The notes below the pieces were generated by a model. It did not search any database, had not been told where the DNA came from, and saw nothing but the letters and a program-made list of their open reading frames with translations. 32,206 nt of DNA, taken from Microbacteriaceae bacterium (GTDB lineage: Bacteria; Actinomycetota; Actinomycetes; Actinomycetales; Microbacteriaceae). The stretch lies in assembly GCA_025463565.1 (NCBI GenBank), contig JAODAT010000152.1:1-32206 (forward strand). Direction: 5' to 3'. Numbering within the stretch: the stretch's first letter is position 1; each line of letters begins with the position of its first letter. The translations under genes and the position numbers were made by a program. Of this stretch, positions 14,820-24,904 are shown piece after piece.

Positions 14820-16087
14820 CTGTCGACCCAGACAGCACGGCTGATGCCGGGGCGAGTGATCGCCCCGGCATCAGCCGTCGTGGACTGTTCCTCGGCACCG
14901 CCGGCGGAGCGGTTGCCGGAGCGCTACTCGGCGGTGGCGGTGGCTACGCCATCGGCCACACCGTCGCGCAGGACGACTCCGACTCGGCGCTGGAGTACCC
15001 GTTCTACACCGGCCTGCACCAGTCCGGAATCGACACCCCGCCGCAGCGGTACTCGATGTTCATGTCGTTCGACATGGCGGACGGCACCACGCGCAGCGAC
15101 CTGCAGGTTCTGCTTGCCCGCTGGTCGGCGTCCATCGCCCAGCTCATGAAGGGGCTGCCGGTCGGCCAGGTGCAGCCGAACCGCACGGATGCCGTCGCAG
15201 GCGACACCGGCGAGGCACTGGATCTCGGCCCCAGCGGGCTCACCGTCACCCTCGGCCTCGGCCCCGGCATCTTCGACAGCCGTTTCGGGCTCTCCGCCAA
15301 GCGCCCGACGCACCTGCGCGACCTTCCGACCCTACCGAGCGACAACCTCACCGCGGCGACCACCGGCGGCGACCTCGGCCTCCAGGCGTGCGCCGACGAT
15401 CCGCAGGTGGCGTACCACGCCATCCGCGACCTGGCCAGGATGGCGCGGGGAACCGCGACCACCCACTGGACGGTGATGGGGTTCGGCCGGGCATCCGCGG
15501 GTCCGGCGCAGAAGACGCCGCGTAACCTGATGGGCTTCAAGGACGGCACGCGCAACATTTCGACGCCCGAGGACTACGCGAAGTTCGTCTGGACAGACGA
15601 CGACCAGGCCTGGATGCACGGCGGCAGCTACCAGGTGGTGCGCAAGATCCAGATGAACATCGAGATCTGGGACGCGGACGGCGTGCACGACCAGCAGTCC
15701 GTCTTCGGGCGCACCAAGACCGAAGGTGCACCGCTCAGCGGGCACCTCGAGCACGACACACCCGACTTCGCGAAGACCAAGGGCGGCGTTCCCGTCATCT
15801 CGCCGACCGCCCATATTGCGCTCGCCGCGCACGAGAACAACGGCGGAATCAAGATCCTGCGTCGCGGCTACAACTACACCGACGGGCTCGACCAGTACGC
15901 GCAGCTCGACGCCGGGCTACTGTTCGTCGCGTACATGAACAACCCGAAGAACTTCATCACGCTGCAGACGAAGCTCGGAGCATCCGACCGGCTGAACGAG
16001 TACATCTCGCACATCGGGTCGGCGTTGTTCGCGGTGCCCCCCGCCCCGAAGGCGGGCGGCTACATCGGCGAGAAGCTGTTCTCCTAA
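14816..16087 (+). CDS. efeB: EfeB: Tat-exported Dyp-type haem peroxidase
   Basis: 423 residues. The N-terminus carries a twin-arginine signal, ISRRGLFLG (R21, R22), followed by a glycine/alanine-rich hydrophobic core, so it is exported folded with haem. DyP hallmarks are GFKDGTRN (catalytic D243), proximal haem H333 in TAHIALAAHE and the arginine pair in ILRRGYNY (349–350). EfeB oxidises Fe(II) (or acts on haem) outside the membrane before uptake through EfeO/EfeU. The GTG start overlaps the efeO stop (GTGA). Residue 335 (A) replaces the arginine of the common HIRLA motif, a small deviation. The structured element at 16094–16204 follows directly. Confidence 0.95.
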   Translation: MTVDPDSTADAGASDRPGISRRGLFLGTAGGAVAGALLGGGGGYAIGHTVAQDDSDSALEYPFYTGLHQSGIDTPPQRYSMFMSFDMADGTTRSDLQVLLARWSASIAQLMKGLPVGQVQPNRTDAVAGDTGEALDLGPSGLTVTLGLGPGIFDSRFGLSAKRPTHLRDLPTLPSDNLTAATTGGDLGLQACADDPQVAYHAIRDLARMARGTATTHWTVMGFGRASAGPAQKTPRNLMGFKDGTRNISTPEDYAKFVWTDDDQAWMHGGSYQVVRKIQMNIEIWDADGVHDQQSVFGRTKTEGAPLSGHLEHDTPDFAKTKGGVPVISPTAHIALAAHENNGGIKILRRGYNYTDGLDQYAQLDAGLLFVAYMNNPKNFITLQTKLGASDRLNEYISHIGSALFAVPPAPKAGGYIGEKLFS

Positions 16088-16093
16088 AAAAAG

Positions 16094-16204
16094 GCGGGTC
16101 GAGCTTCGACGCGGGTAACAACCCGACGAAGCACAGCTTCGTCGGCGCTGGTGTCGCGCGATTGCGATGCAATCGCCATAGCTCCAGCGCGCAGCTCGAC
16201 CCGC
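16094..16204. repeat. Strongly structured intergenic element between efeB and lipoprotein gene
   Basis: The outer arms GCGGGTCGAGCT (16094–16105) and AGCTCGACCCGC (16193–16204) are perfect complements. Inside are CGGGT/ACCCG (16112–16116 / 16121–16125), CGACGAAG with TTCGTCG (about 16124–16145), GCGCTGG/CCAGCGC (16145–16151 / 16184–16190) and GCGATTGC/GCAATCGC around a 3-nt loop (16158–16165 / 16169–16176). It would fold as a branched hairpin. A run of seven A lies just outside the left arm (16086–16092), so on the minus strand it becomes a U-tract. It may end transcription of the lipoprotein gene as well as efeUOB, but is far larger than a simple terminator. Confidence 0.7.
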
Positions 16205-16210
16205 TTCACA

Positions 16211-16666
16211 CTACTTCGTGTTGTCGGTGCCGACCGTGTAGTTCGCCGTGGTCTTGTTGTCGGCCTTCGCCACCACCAGGATCACGCTGTACGTGCCGTT
16301 GTCGAAGCTCGCCGTTCCACCGTCATCCGACGTAGTGGTCAGGTCGCCCTGGTCCTTGAACCCGGCGCCAGTGAGGTCGCTCGCGAGGGATTTGAGGCTC
16401 TCGCCATCGTTCAGCTGGATCGTGACGTTCCAGACCTTGCCGCCCTTACCGTCGCCGATCGCCGCCCCCAGGATGACGGTGCCTTTCGCGAGCGGCACGG
16501 ATTTCGGGAAGTCGCTCGGGATGCTCTTGCCGGGCAGGCTGACCTTGCCGCCGGTGGCGCTGTTGATGATGCCCTGCACGGAGCAACCGGCCAGCGTAGG
16601 GCCAGCGATGACGGCGAGAGCGATGGCGATCGGAACGGTGACGCGGCGAGTACGGGTGGTGAACAT
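16211..16666 (-). CDS. Small secreted lipoprotein, paralogue of the upstream gene
   Basis: 151 residues. The signal peptide ends in lipobox LAGC (C28). A linker rich in G/S/K follows, then a ~95-residue domain beginning SIPSDFPKSVPLAKGTVILG. It ends in a strand-rich segment (GTASFDNGTYSVILVVAKA, then TTANYTV). Several positions match the neighbouring protein at 16700–17188, including FPK..VPL..GK/T, W.V.I, L.dAGF and the final Y.V..., so the two arose by tandem duplication. I do not recognise a named family or enzyme motif. ATG 16666 has AGGAG 5–6 nt upstream. Cell-envelope location is clear; function is unknown. Confidence 0.8.
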   Translation of the reverse strand: MFTTRTRRVTVPIAIALAVIAGPTLAGCSVQGIINSATGGKVSLPGKSIPSDFPKSVPLAKGTVILGAAIGDGKGGKVWNVTIQLNDGESLKSLASDLTGAGFKDQGDLTTTSDDGGTASFDNGTYSVILVVAKADNKTTANYTVGTDNTK

Positions 16667-16699
16667 GCTGTCTCCTGGTGTGATCGGGTGTGACGCGAA

Positions 16700-17188
16700 T
16701 TACTGCTTGGTGACGGTGTAGCTGACCGCCTTGCCGTAGGTGGCATCGGTGCCGGCCGTGACGATGACCTGGTATTTGTCCGTGGTGAACGCGGCGACGT
16801 CACCCTGGTCGGTGGCGACCTCCTGGCTCTTCGAGAACCCGGCGTCGGTCAGCTTTCCCGAGGCGTCCTTGTAGGCGTCGCCGAAGTCATCCGCCTTGAT
16901 GAAGACGATCCAGCCCGTGCCGAGGTCGGCCGTGTAGACGAGTTTTCCGTCGATGAGGGGAACGTCGTCCTTCGGGAACGTCTTGGGAAGGGTCGCGTCG
17001 GCGTCCGACGAGTCGGTGCCGGCGTCGTCGGACGACGCGCTCACCGACGGCGACGAGTGGCCACCCGATGACGAAGCGGCAGTCGACGACACGGCGGTCG
17101 GCGATCCGCCCACCGAGCATCCGGCCAGGGCGAAGCCTGCCGCGATCGCGATGGCAACGACGGTGAGGGTGGTGCGAGTGCCGGACAT
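16700..17188 (-). CDS. Small secreted lipoprotein, first of a tandem pair
   Basis: 162 residues. The lipobox is LAGC (C24). Then comes a long S/T/A/D-rich, probably disordered linker (about 25–65) and a ~95-residue C-terminal domain starting TLPKTFPKDDVPLIDGKLVY and ending in KAVSYTVTKQ. The domain aligns by eye with the next gene downstream, which lies 33 bp away on the same strand. A strong GGGAGGA ribosome-binding site lies just before ATG 17188. Two tandem paralogues with different linker lengths suggest an envelope or surface role; no function can be named. Confidence 0.8.
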   Translation of the reverse strand: MSGTRTTLTVVAIAIAAGFALAGCSVGGSPTAVSSTAASSSGGHSSPSVSASSDDAGTDSSDADATLPKTFPKDDVPLIDGKLVYTADLGTGWIVFIKADDFGDAYKDASGKLTDAGFSKSQEVATDQGDVAAFTTDKYQVIVTAGTDATYGKAVSYTVTKQ

Positions 17189-17242
17189 CGGTCCTCCCCA
17201 AGCCGAGGCGCGCCTGCAGGGCGGCTATGAGCCTCGCGCCAC

Positions 17243-17272
17243 AGCATAGGGGTCGCTGAAACCGCCCCACAA
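17243..17272 (-). promoter_or_regulatory. Candidate promoter for the lipoprotein pair
   Basis: On the minus strand TTGTGG (17267–17272) and TATGCT (17243–17248) are separated by 18 bp, about 55 nt before ATG 17188. Confidence 0.45.
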
Positions 17273-17281
17273 TAGGGGGTT
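17260..17281 (-). terminator. Possible typA terminator
   Basis: On the minus strand AACCCCC pairs with the GGGGCGGTT region with one mismatch, followed by TTTC. It overlaps the lipoprotein promoter candidate. It is a weak stem, offered as a candidate only. The nearby ACTAGT repeated at 17285–17290 and 17294–17299 has no clear role. Confidence 0.35.
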
Positions 17282-17298
17282 TGGACTAGTCGAACTAG

Positions 17299-19218
<1,920 letters not shown>

Positions 19219-19303
19219 GGCTGTACATCCTTGGGTTTGAGAGGGAGAAGTTGGCCAGTGATCTGGCGGAGGCAGGCGCGCGAATCTGGCGCGCCGCATC
19301 ACA

Positions 19304-19309
19304 AGTGTA
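19304..19309 (-). promoter_or_regulatory. Possible -10 box of typA
   Basis: TACACT on the minus strand, about 85 nt before ATG 19218, in the gap between typA and the upstream lipoprotein gene. It sits just beyond that gene's stop; no good -35 is seen. Confidence 0.3.
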
Positions 19310-19320
19310 CCGTGATCGGG

Positions 19321-21105
19321 CTATTTGCCCTGTACAACGGGCGTCCACGCCCAGATATTCCACAGCAGTGATGGTGGGAGGGGCGATCGGGAGACGCCGG
19401 AGACCCTGCCGTCAACCGCGGTGATCGCCGGAAACTGGTACAGCGGCGCTCCGTAGGAGTCCGCGAAGAGCCGGCTATCGATCTCGCTCATCAGCTGCTG
19501 CTGGGTCGCCGGGTCATCGGAGGCGTCCAAGCGTGCGATGAGTGCGTCGACCTGCGGGCTGGAGTAGAAGTTGTCGTTGTCGATCAGCGAATCCGAGGCG
19601 TAGGTCGCGCCGACCGCGCTGACGGCCAGGGAGGTCGGGCGGAAGGCGAACAGCGCGGCATCGTATGCACCCCGAGTACCGAGAAGCTGGCTCCAGCCGG
19701 GGCTCGAGCAGTCGGTCACCACGAACCCGGCGAGTGCGGCGGACGACTGGATGAGAGCGAACTCGGCAACCCGGCGTGGGTTGGACGGATCGAACAGGAT
19801 GCAGACCGTGGGCGCACTCACGCCGGCCTGGGCCAGCAGGGCCTTGGCGGCCGCGACATCCGTCTTCGCGATCGCCTTCGAGCCGTTCTTCGCGACTGCC
19901 TGGTCGTAACCGGCCGAACCGGGCAGGAACACCTGCGACGAGCGCAGCGCGGCCTTCTTCTCGAGAGGCTTCACCACCGTGTCGAGAATCTTCTGGCGCG
20001 GCACCACGTCGAGGAACGCCGCGCGCACGCGCGGGTCGTCGAAGGTGCCATTGCGACTGTGCGAGAACTGCAGGTCGAGATGCTCCCATGCACCGTCGAA
20101 CCCGCTGGTGGTCGTCACGCCGTGGATCGCGGCGATCGCCGAGTCGACATCGGCGGCCGGGGTGGGCGAGATCACGTCCACCGTTCCGGCCTTGAGCGCC
20201 TGCACCTGGGCGAGCGGGTCGCTGATCACCCGCAGCACGACGCGTGCGAACCGTGGACGATGGTCGCCCGAGTAGTGCGGATTCGCCGCAAGGGTGATGG
20301 CATCCTGGGTGATCGACGACACCGTATATGGGCCGTCGCTCACCAGCAGGTCGGTGCTCTTCGGCGTCGAGGTGAAGTCGTACGCGGTGTTCCAGACTCG
20401 GGCGAGTTTGGCCAGCGCGGCCGTATCGTTCGACCGCACCGCCTTCAACAGGGAATTCTCCGCCGATTGCACGGTCTTCGATCCGAAGGCGTGTTTCGCC
20501 ACAACATGAGCGGGCAGTCCGACACCGAATACCAGCTGCCAGTCGGCGAAGTATTTGTTATAGCTCAGGGTGAGCGATCTTCCGCCGTCCCCAACCACCG
20601 GGATGGCCGTGACCAGCTGCAGTCCCCCGCCGGTGAATCCGTCGAAGTGCACGACTCCCGCCGGCAGCGCGCTGGTGAATCGCCCCGAGTCGTCGGTGTA
20701 CTTGTCCACGTCGAAGCCCTTGGTATTGCGCACACCCGAATTGGCGACCCAGGACAGCATCAGGTCGGCCGCGTCCACGGGCGTGCCATCGGACCACTCG
20801 ACGCCCGGAGCGATCGTGTATTTCACCTGGAACGGTGACGTGGAGACGACGGTCGCAGACCCGAACGATGTGTCATGTACCAGCGCCGGCGTCGAGTCGT
20901 ATGAGGCGAACTGCGAACTAGTCGCCGCGGCCACTTCGGCGTTGGTTGGCTGGTTGCCGAAGGTCGTCGCGGGGTTGGCCGAGGTGAATGCGTCGCTCAC
21001 AGCAACGGCGACCGAAGTGCCCTTCACGAGCACCGGGGATGAGCATCCAGAGAGCAGCAGAGCCACTGCCGCCAGCATTCCGACAGCAATGATTCGTTTG
21101 CGCAT
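19321..21105 (-). CDS. LpqW-like family-5 solute-binding lipoprotein
   Basis: About 594 residues. The signal peptide MRKRIIAVGMLAAVALLLSG ends in lipobox LSGC (C21). The body is an SBP family-5 fold (DppA/OppA type): KYTIAPGVEWSDGTPVDAAD near 95–115, SDGPYTVSSI in the middle, and a C-terminal segment with YGAPLYQFPAI. The position directly upstream of typA matches M. tuberculosis LpqW, an SBP-like lipoprotein that controls phosphatidylinositol-mannoside/lipomannan synthesis instead of transport. Here it also lies downstream of a complete peptide ABC transporter, so a transport role is equally possible. Start ATG 21105 is chosen for its standard signal peptide; GTG 21117 is the alternative. 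Neither has a good ribosome-binding site. Confidence 0.86.
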   Translation of the reverse strand: MRKRIIAVGMLAAVALLLSGCSSPVLVKGTSVAVAVSDAFTSANPATTFGNQPTNAEVAAATSSQFASYDSTPALVHDTSFGSATVVSTSPFQVKYTIAPGVEWSDGTPVDAADLMLSWVANSGVRNTKGFDVDKYTDDSGRFTSALPAGVVHFDGFTGGGLQLVTAIPVVGDGGRSLTLSYNKYFADWQLVFGVGLPAHVVAKHAFGSKTVQSAENSLLKAVRSNDTAALAKLARVWNTAYDFTSTPKSTDLLVSDGPYTVSSITQDAITLAANPHYSGDHRPRFARVVLRVISDPLAQVQALKAGTVDVISPTPAADVDSAIAAIHGVTTTSGFDGAWEHLDLQFSHSRNGTFDDPRVRAAFLDVVPRQKILDTVVKPLEKKAALRSSQVFLPGSAGYDQAVAKNGSKAIAKTDVAAAKALLAQAGVSAPTVCILFDPSNPRRVAEFALIQSSAALAGFVVTDCSSPGWSQLLGTRGAYDAALFAFRPTSLAVSAVGATYASDSLIDNDNFYSSPQVDALIARLDASDDPATQQQLMSEIDSRLFADSYGAPLYQFPAITAVDGRVSGVSRSPLPPSLLWNIWAWTPVVQGK

Positions 21106-21149
21106 GACCGCAGCCACGTTACGCGGTCATGGCGCTAAATGCCGACGTT

Positions 21150-21707
21150 CTAGATACCGATGATGACTTCGACCACGACCGCGACCACGAGCACCACGCC
21201 GATTGCGAGCGGAACGACATCCCAATGACTCGCCACAGGATCGGCGCCGGGCGCGGCCGCGACGCGAACGCTGTCAAGCAGCTCCGCGTCCCGGGTAACG
21301 TCCTGCACCGGTCGCGTGCGGCGATCGAAGAAGCTGGCCACATTCCCGGTGCGGCGAGGAGGAGGCACTGCGACAGCCACGACGTGGCCGCCGTCGACCA
21401 GCTCGAACTGGAGCCCTATCCCCTGTCGGACGCGGGAGACCCGCGGCCAGGGCAGCACGTGGGTGCGGCCCATGTTGATGACAACGGCCCGGCTGCTGTC
21501 GTAGCGCACGGCGGGGCGGTACAGCGCGATCCAAAGCGCCCAGACAAGCAGGAGTGCGGGTGCTATCGCGAAAGCGGACACCCGCCACTGGCCGCTCACC
21601 AGGGGAACCACGACCACGATCCCGAGCACCACCGCGCCGATCCAGAAGATCACCGCGGACGAGCCCGAGCGCAGTGTGTACTCGCCCGAGCGCTTGTTAC
21701 GCGGCAT
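21150..21707 (-). CDS. PH-domain (bPH-type) membrane protein
   Basis: 185 residues. Two N-terminal hydrophobic helices (about 17–37 and 43–63) are followed by a cytosolic segment [20 protein letters not shown] with [18 protein letters not shown], which fits bacterial PH-like domains (PF10756 type) found in actinobacterial membrane proteins. A C-terminal helix (about 163–183) closes the protein. The ATG 21707 overlaps the ATPase stop by 11 bp, so it is coupled to the ABC transporter genes. No function is known. The LpqW-like gene follows 44 bp downstream. Confidence 0.75.
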   Translation of the reverse strand: MPRNKRSGEYTLRSGSSAVIFWIGAVVLGIVVVVPLVSGQWRVSAFAIAPALLLVWALWIALYRPAVRYDSSRAVVINMGRTHVLPWPRVSRVRQGIGLQFELVDGGHVVAVAVPPPRRTGNVASFFDRRTRPVQDVTRDAELLDSVRVAAAPGADPVASHWDVVPLAIGVVLVVAVVVEVIIGI

Positions 21708-22731
21708 TCCTGGCGGTGCTCACCGGTGTGTTGGCGTCTTCCGGGCTGGTGTTCTCGGGGAAATGGCACGCCACGATTCCGGCTCCGCCCTTCGGCTCGA
21801 GGGGCGGGGGCATCGTCGCGCAGATGTCCTGCGCTTTCCAGCACCGGGTGCGGAAGGGGCAACCGGACGGCGGGTTGATCGGGGACGGCACGTCACCGGT
21901 CAACCGGATGCGCTCGCGACGGCCGCCGGCGATCACCTGCTGGATGTCGGGCGCGGCCGACAGTAGCGCCTTTGTGTACGGGTGCTTCGGCGCCGAGTAG
22001 AGCTGCTCGCGCGGAGCCTGCTCCACGATCTTGCCCAGATACATGACCGCGATTTCGGGGCAGAAATGCCGCACGATCGCAAGGTCATGAGCGATGAACA
22101 GGAACGCGATGTTGAATTCCTTCTGCAGGTCCTGCATCAGGTTGATCACCTGCGCCTGGATCGAGACGTCGAGCGCCGACACCGGCTCATCGGCGACGAG
22201 CACCTTGGGCTGCAGGGTGAGCGCCCGGGCGATACCGATGCGCTGGCGCTGGCCACCGGAGAACTCGTGCGGGTAGCGGTTGTAGTGCTCGGGGCTGAGC
22301 CCAACGATCTCGAGCAGCTCCTGCACGCGAGCGAGTCGCTTGTTCTTCGGCACAAGGTTGTGGATCACCAGCGGCGCGCCGATGATCTCGCCAACCGTCT
22401 GGCGCGGATTCAGCGACGTGTACGGGTCCTGGAAGATCATCTGGATGTCGCGGCGAATCGGCTTGAGCTGGCGCGGGCTCGCGTTGGCAATGTCCTCGCC
22501 CTCGAACAGGATCTGGCCGCTCGTGGGCTTGTGCAGGCGCGTGATGAGGCGACCCGTCGTTGTCTTGCCACAGCCCGACTCGCCGACCAGCCCGAGCGAC
22601 TGCCCGGCATTGAGGGTGAAGGAGATGCCATCGACCGCCTTGACCTGGCCCAGCGTCTGGGAGATCACGCCCCGTGACTTGACGGGGAAGTGCATGACCA
22701 GGTCTTTGACTTCGAGCAACGGGGCGGCCAT
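21697..22731 (-). CDS. Oligopeptide/dipeptide ABC transporter ATPase (OppF/DppF type)
   Basis: 344 residues. Walker A is GESGCGKTT (50–58), the Q-loop [11 protein letters not shown] (99–109), signature SGGQRQR (158–164), Walker B VLVADEP (D181, E182) and the H-loop in [10 protein letters not shown]. The C-terminal extension with CPFRTRC and two further cysteines is the oligo_HPY domain of peptide importers. It powers import with the partner ATPase encoded just upstream. ATG 22731 overlaps the last base of the upstream stop (TGATG), a re-initiation junction. The PH-domain gene overlaps its 3' end. Confidence 0.95.
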   Translation of the reverse strand: MAAPLLEVKDLVMHFPVKSRGVISQTLGQVKAVDGISFTLNAGQSLGLVGESGCGKTTTGRLITRLHKPTSGQILFEGEDIANASPRQLKPIRRDIQMIFQDPYTSLNPRQTVGEIIGAPLVIHNLVPKNKRLARVQELLEIVGLSPEHYNRYPHEFSGGQRQRIGIARALTLQPKVLVADEPVSALDVSIQAQVINLMQDLQKEFNIAFLFIAHDLAIVRHFCPEIAVMYLGKIVEQAPREQLYSAPKHPYTKALLSAAPDIQQVIAGGRRERIRLTGDVPSPINPPSGCPFRTRCWKAQDICATMPPPLEPKGGAGIVACHFPENTSPEDANTPVSTARNAA

Positions 22732-23792
22732 CAGTGGGCTCCCGCTTCGACCGTAGCGGTATCGACGCGGTCGGCTTCGACACTCTCGGCATACATCACG
22801 GACACGTCCTCCAGGTGGCATCGCTTGAGATGGCCGGCTTCGATGGGCAGTAGTTCGGGCAGTTCGTGGGCACAACGGTCACCGGGGACGAGACTCGAGA
22901 AAGCGCAGCGACCGAAGAATGCGCACCCGGCCGGCGGTTGCACCAGGCTCGGCGGGCTGCCGGGAATCGGGCGCAGCGGCCGGTCTACCGGGCCGGTGAC
23001 GTCGGGCACCGACTGGATGAGGCCCCAGGTGTATGGCATCGACGGCTTGGTGAGCAGCGCCCGAGCTGAGCCGTACTCGACGGCGCGGCCGGCATACATG
23101 ACGAGCACGTCGTCGGCGACCTCGGCGATCACGCCAAGGTCGTGGGTGATCATGATGAGCGCCGTGTTGAATTCGCGCTGAAGGTCTTGCAGCAGGTCGA
23201 GGATCTGCGCCTGGACTGTCACGTCGAGCGCAGTGGTCGGCTCGTCGGCGATGAGCAGGGTCGGGTCGTTAATGAGCGCCATGGCGATCATCACGCGCTG
23301 CCGCATGCCGCCGGAGAACTGGTGCGGGTAGTCGTCAACGCGACGATCCGGCTGCGGGATGCCGACCCGGGCGAGCATCTCGATGGTGCGTGCGCGGGCG
23401 GCCTTCTTCGTCACGGTGTTGTGGGCCCGATAGGCCTCCGCGATCTGGTCACCCACGCGGTAGTACGGGTGCAGGGCAGACAGCGGATCCTGGAAGATCA
23501 TTGCGACCTCTTTGCCCCGCTTCAGGCGCATGTCATTGTCGCTGATCTGCAGGAGGTCGGTGCCGTCGAGCCAGATCTGGCCGCTGACGATGGCGTTCGA
23601 GTAGCGATGCAGCCCGAGGATCGCGGACGACGAGACCGATTTGCCCGAGCCCGATTCGCCCACGATTCCGAGCGTCTTTCCACGTTCGAGCGTGTACGAC
23701 AGGCTCTCGGTGGCGTGCACGATGCCATCCGGGGTCGGGAAGTTGACGGTCAGGTTCTCTACGGAGAGGAAGGGTCGGGAAATATCTGGCAC
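22731..23792 (-). CDS. Oligopeptide/dipeptide ABC transporter ATPase (OppD/DppD type)
   Basis: 353 residues. Walker A GESGSGKS (45–52), Q-loop [12 protein letters not shown], signature SGGMRQR (160–166), Walker B LLIADEP (D183, E184) and [13 protein letters not shown] for the H-loop. The C-terminal peptide-importer motif includes GCAFFGRC. The start is GTG 23792: AGGAA lies 5–6 nt upstream, and the codon sits 7 nt after the permease stop. Residues further upstream in the same frame would fall inside the permease gene and are not supported. It pairs with the OppF-type ATPase to form the nucleotide-binding heterodimer. Confidence 0.95.
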   Translation of the reverse strand: MPDISRPFLSVENLTVNFPTPDGIVHATESLSYTLERGKTLGIVGESGSGKSVSSSAILGLHRYSNAIVSGQIWLDGTDLLQISDNDMRLKRGKEVAMIFQDPLSALHPYYRVGDQIAEAYRAHNTVTKKAARARTIEMLARVGIPQPDRRVDDYPHQFSGGMRQRVMIAMALINDPTLLIADEPTTALDVTVQAQILDLLQDLQREFNTALIMITHDLGVIAEVADDVLVMYAGRAVEYGSARALLTKPSMPYTWGLIQSVPDVTGPVDRPLRPIPGSPPSLVQPPAGCAFFGRCAFSSLVPGDRCAHELPELLPIEAGHLKRCHLEDVSVMYAESVEADRVDTATVEAGAH

Positions 23793-23799
23793 TGGGTTC

Positions 23800-24825
23800 C
23801 TATCGCAGACGCACGCGCGGGTCGACATACGCATAAAGGATGTCGACGATGATGTTCGCAAGAATGACCGCGGCCCCAGCCACGATCACAAGGCCGATGA
23901 GAACCGGCAGGTCGCTGTTTTTGTTCGCCGTGACGGCGAGCAGCCCGAGACCCTGATAGTTGAAGACCGATTCGGTGATGACCGCGCCCGCGAGCAGAGC
24001 GGCGAAGTCGAGGCCCGCCATCGAGAGCAACGGGGTGAGCGCGGCTCGAAGTCCGTGCTTGAACAGCACGACACGCGTTCGCAGGCCTTTGGCCCGCGCG
24101 GTGCGGATGTAGTCCTCGGTGAGCGACTCGAGCACGAAGGCACGGGTTATTCGCACGTAAGCGGCCATATAGAAGAGCGCCAGAGTGAGGGCTGGCAGGA
24201 ACAGGCTGCTGAACCAGCCGATCACTCCTCCGTCGGCTATCGAGACATAACTCGGATAGGGCACGAGTCGCCACTTGATAGCGACGAACTGGAGAAGGAA
24301 CGTGCCGATGAAGAATGTGGGGAGTGCGTAGACCACCAGCGTGATGCCGACGGTGATGCGATCAAGGGCTCTGCCTTTGAACACCGCCGCCAGTACGCCG
24401 ATCAGCACGCCGAAGAAGATCCACAGGACGAACGAATAGATCGACAGCGAGAGCGTGACGGGCGCGTATTTGACGATGTCCTGGTTGACGGTCAACGCGT
24501 CGTGCTGCGAATAGCCGAGGCAGGGGGCCGGGCAGTGGATGACGAGGTCGGGGTTGGATTTCGCCAGCGCCTCGCGGTACTTGTCATCGACCGGGTAGTC
24601 ACGGCCGACCACGAGGCCCTTCATGAAGAGACCGAACTGCTCGCTGATCGGCTGGTCATAGCCGTAGACCTGCGTCACCTGCTTGAGCTTCTCAGGGGTG
24701 CAGAACTTGCCGCACACGTCCCTGGCCGGGTTGCCCGCGGCGAAGAACAGGATGAACACCACGAGGACCATCGCCAGCAACATGACGATGCCGACGAGGA
24801 TGCGGCGGATGGCGAACGCGATCAC
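23800..24825 (-). CDS. Peptide ABC transporter permease (OppB/DppB type)
   Basis: 341 residues with about six transmembrane helices. The first helix (IRRILVGIVMLLAMVLVVFI) is followed by an unusually long extracytoplasmic loop of about 100 residues with cysteines (VCGKFC and CPAPC) that could form disulfides. The cytoplasmic EAA-type motif is DYIRTARAKGLRTRVVLFKH. The start codon is GTG 24825 with a weak purine-rich upstream region. The gene follows the binding-protein gene after a hairpin, so it is likely expressed at a lower level than that protein (inference). Confidence 0.93.
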   Translation of the reverse strand: MIAFAIRRILVGIVMLLAMVLVVFILFFAAGNPARDVCGKFCTPEKLKQVTQVYGYDQPISEQFGLFMKGLVVGRDYPVDDKYREALAKSNPDLVIHCPAPCLGYSQHDALTVNQDIVKYAPVTLSLSIYSFVLWIFFGVLIGVLAAVFKGRALDRITVGITLVVYALPTFFIGTFLLQFVAIKWRLVPYPSYVSIADGGVIGWFSSLFLPALTLALFYMAAYVRITRAFVLESLTEDYIRTARAKGLRTRVVLFKHGLRAALTPLLSMAGLDFAALLAGAVITESVFNYQGLGLLAVTANKNSDLPVLIGLVIVAGAAVILANIIVDILYAYVDPRVRLR

Positions 24826-24854
24826 TGATGGTTTCTTCTCTGTTGCGGTGGAGC

Positions 24855-24884
24855 GGGGGTGGGCCGCCGTGGCGACCCACCCCC
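24855..24884 (-). terminator. Hairpin between binding-protein and permease genes
   Basis: GGGGGTGGG (24855–24863) and CCCACCCCC (24876–24884) are perfect complements around a 12-nt loop. There is no U-tract, so it is more likely an attenuator or 3'-end stabiliser of the upstream lipoprotein mRNA than a full stop. Confidence 0.6.
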
Positions 24885-24904
24885 TTGTGGTTGGTGCTGA
24901 CTAC

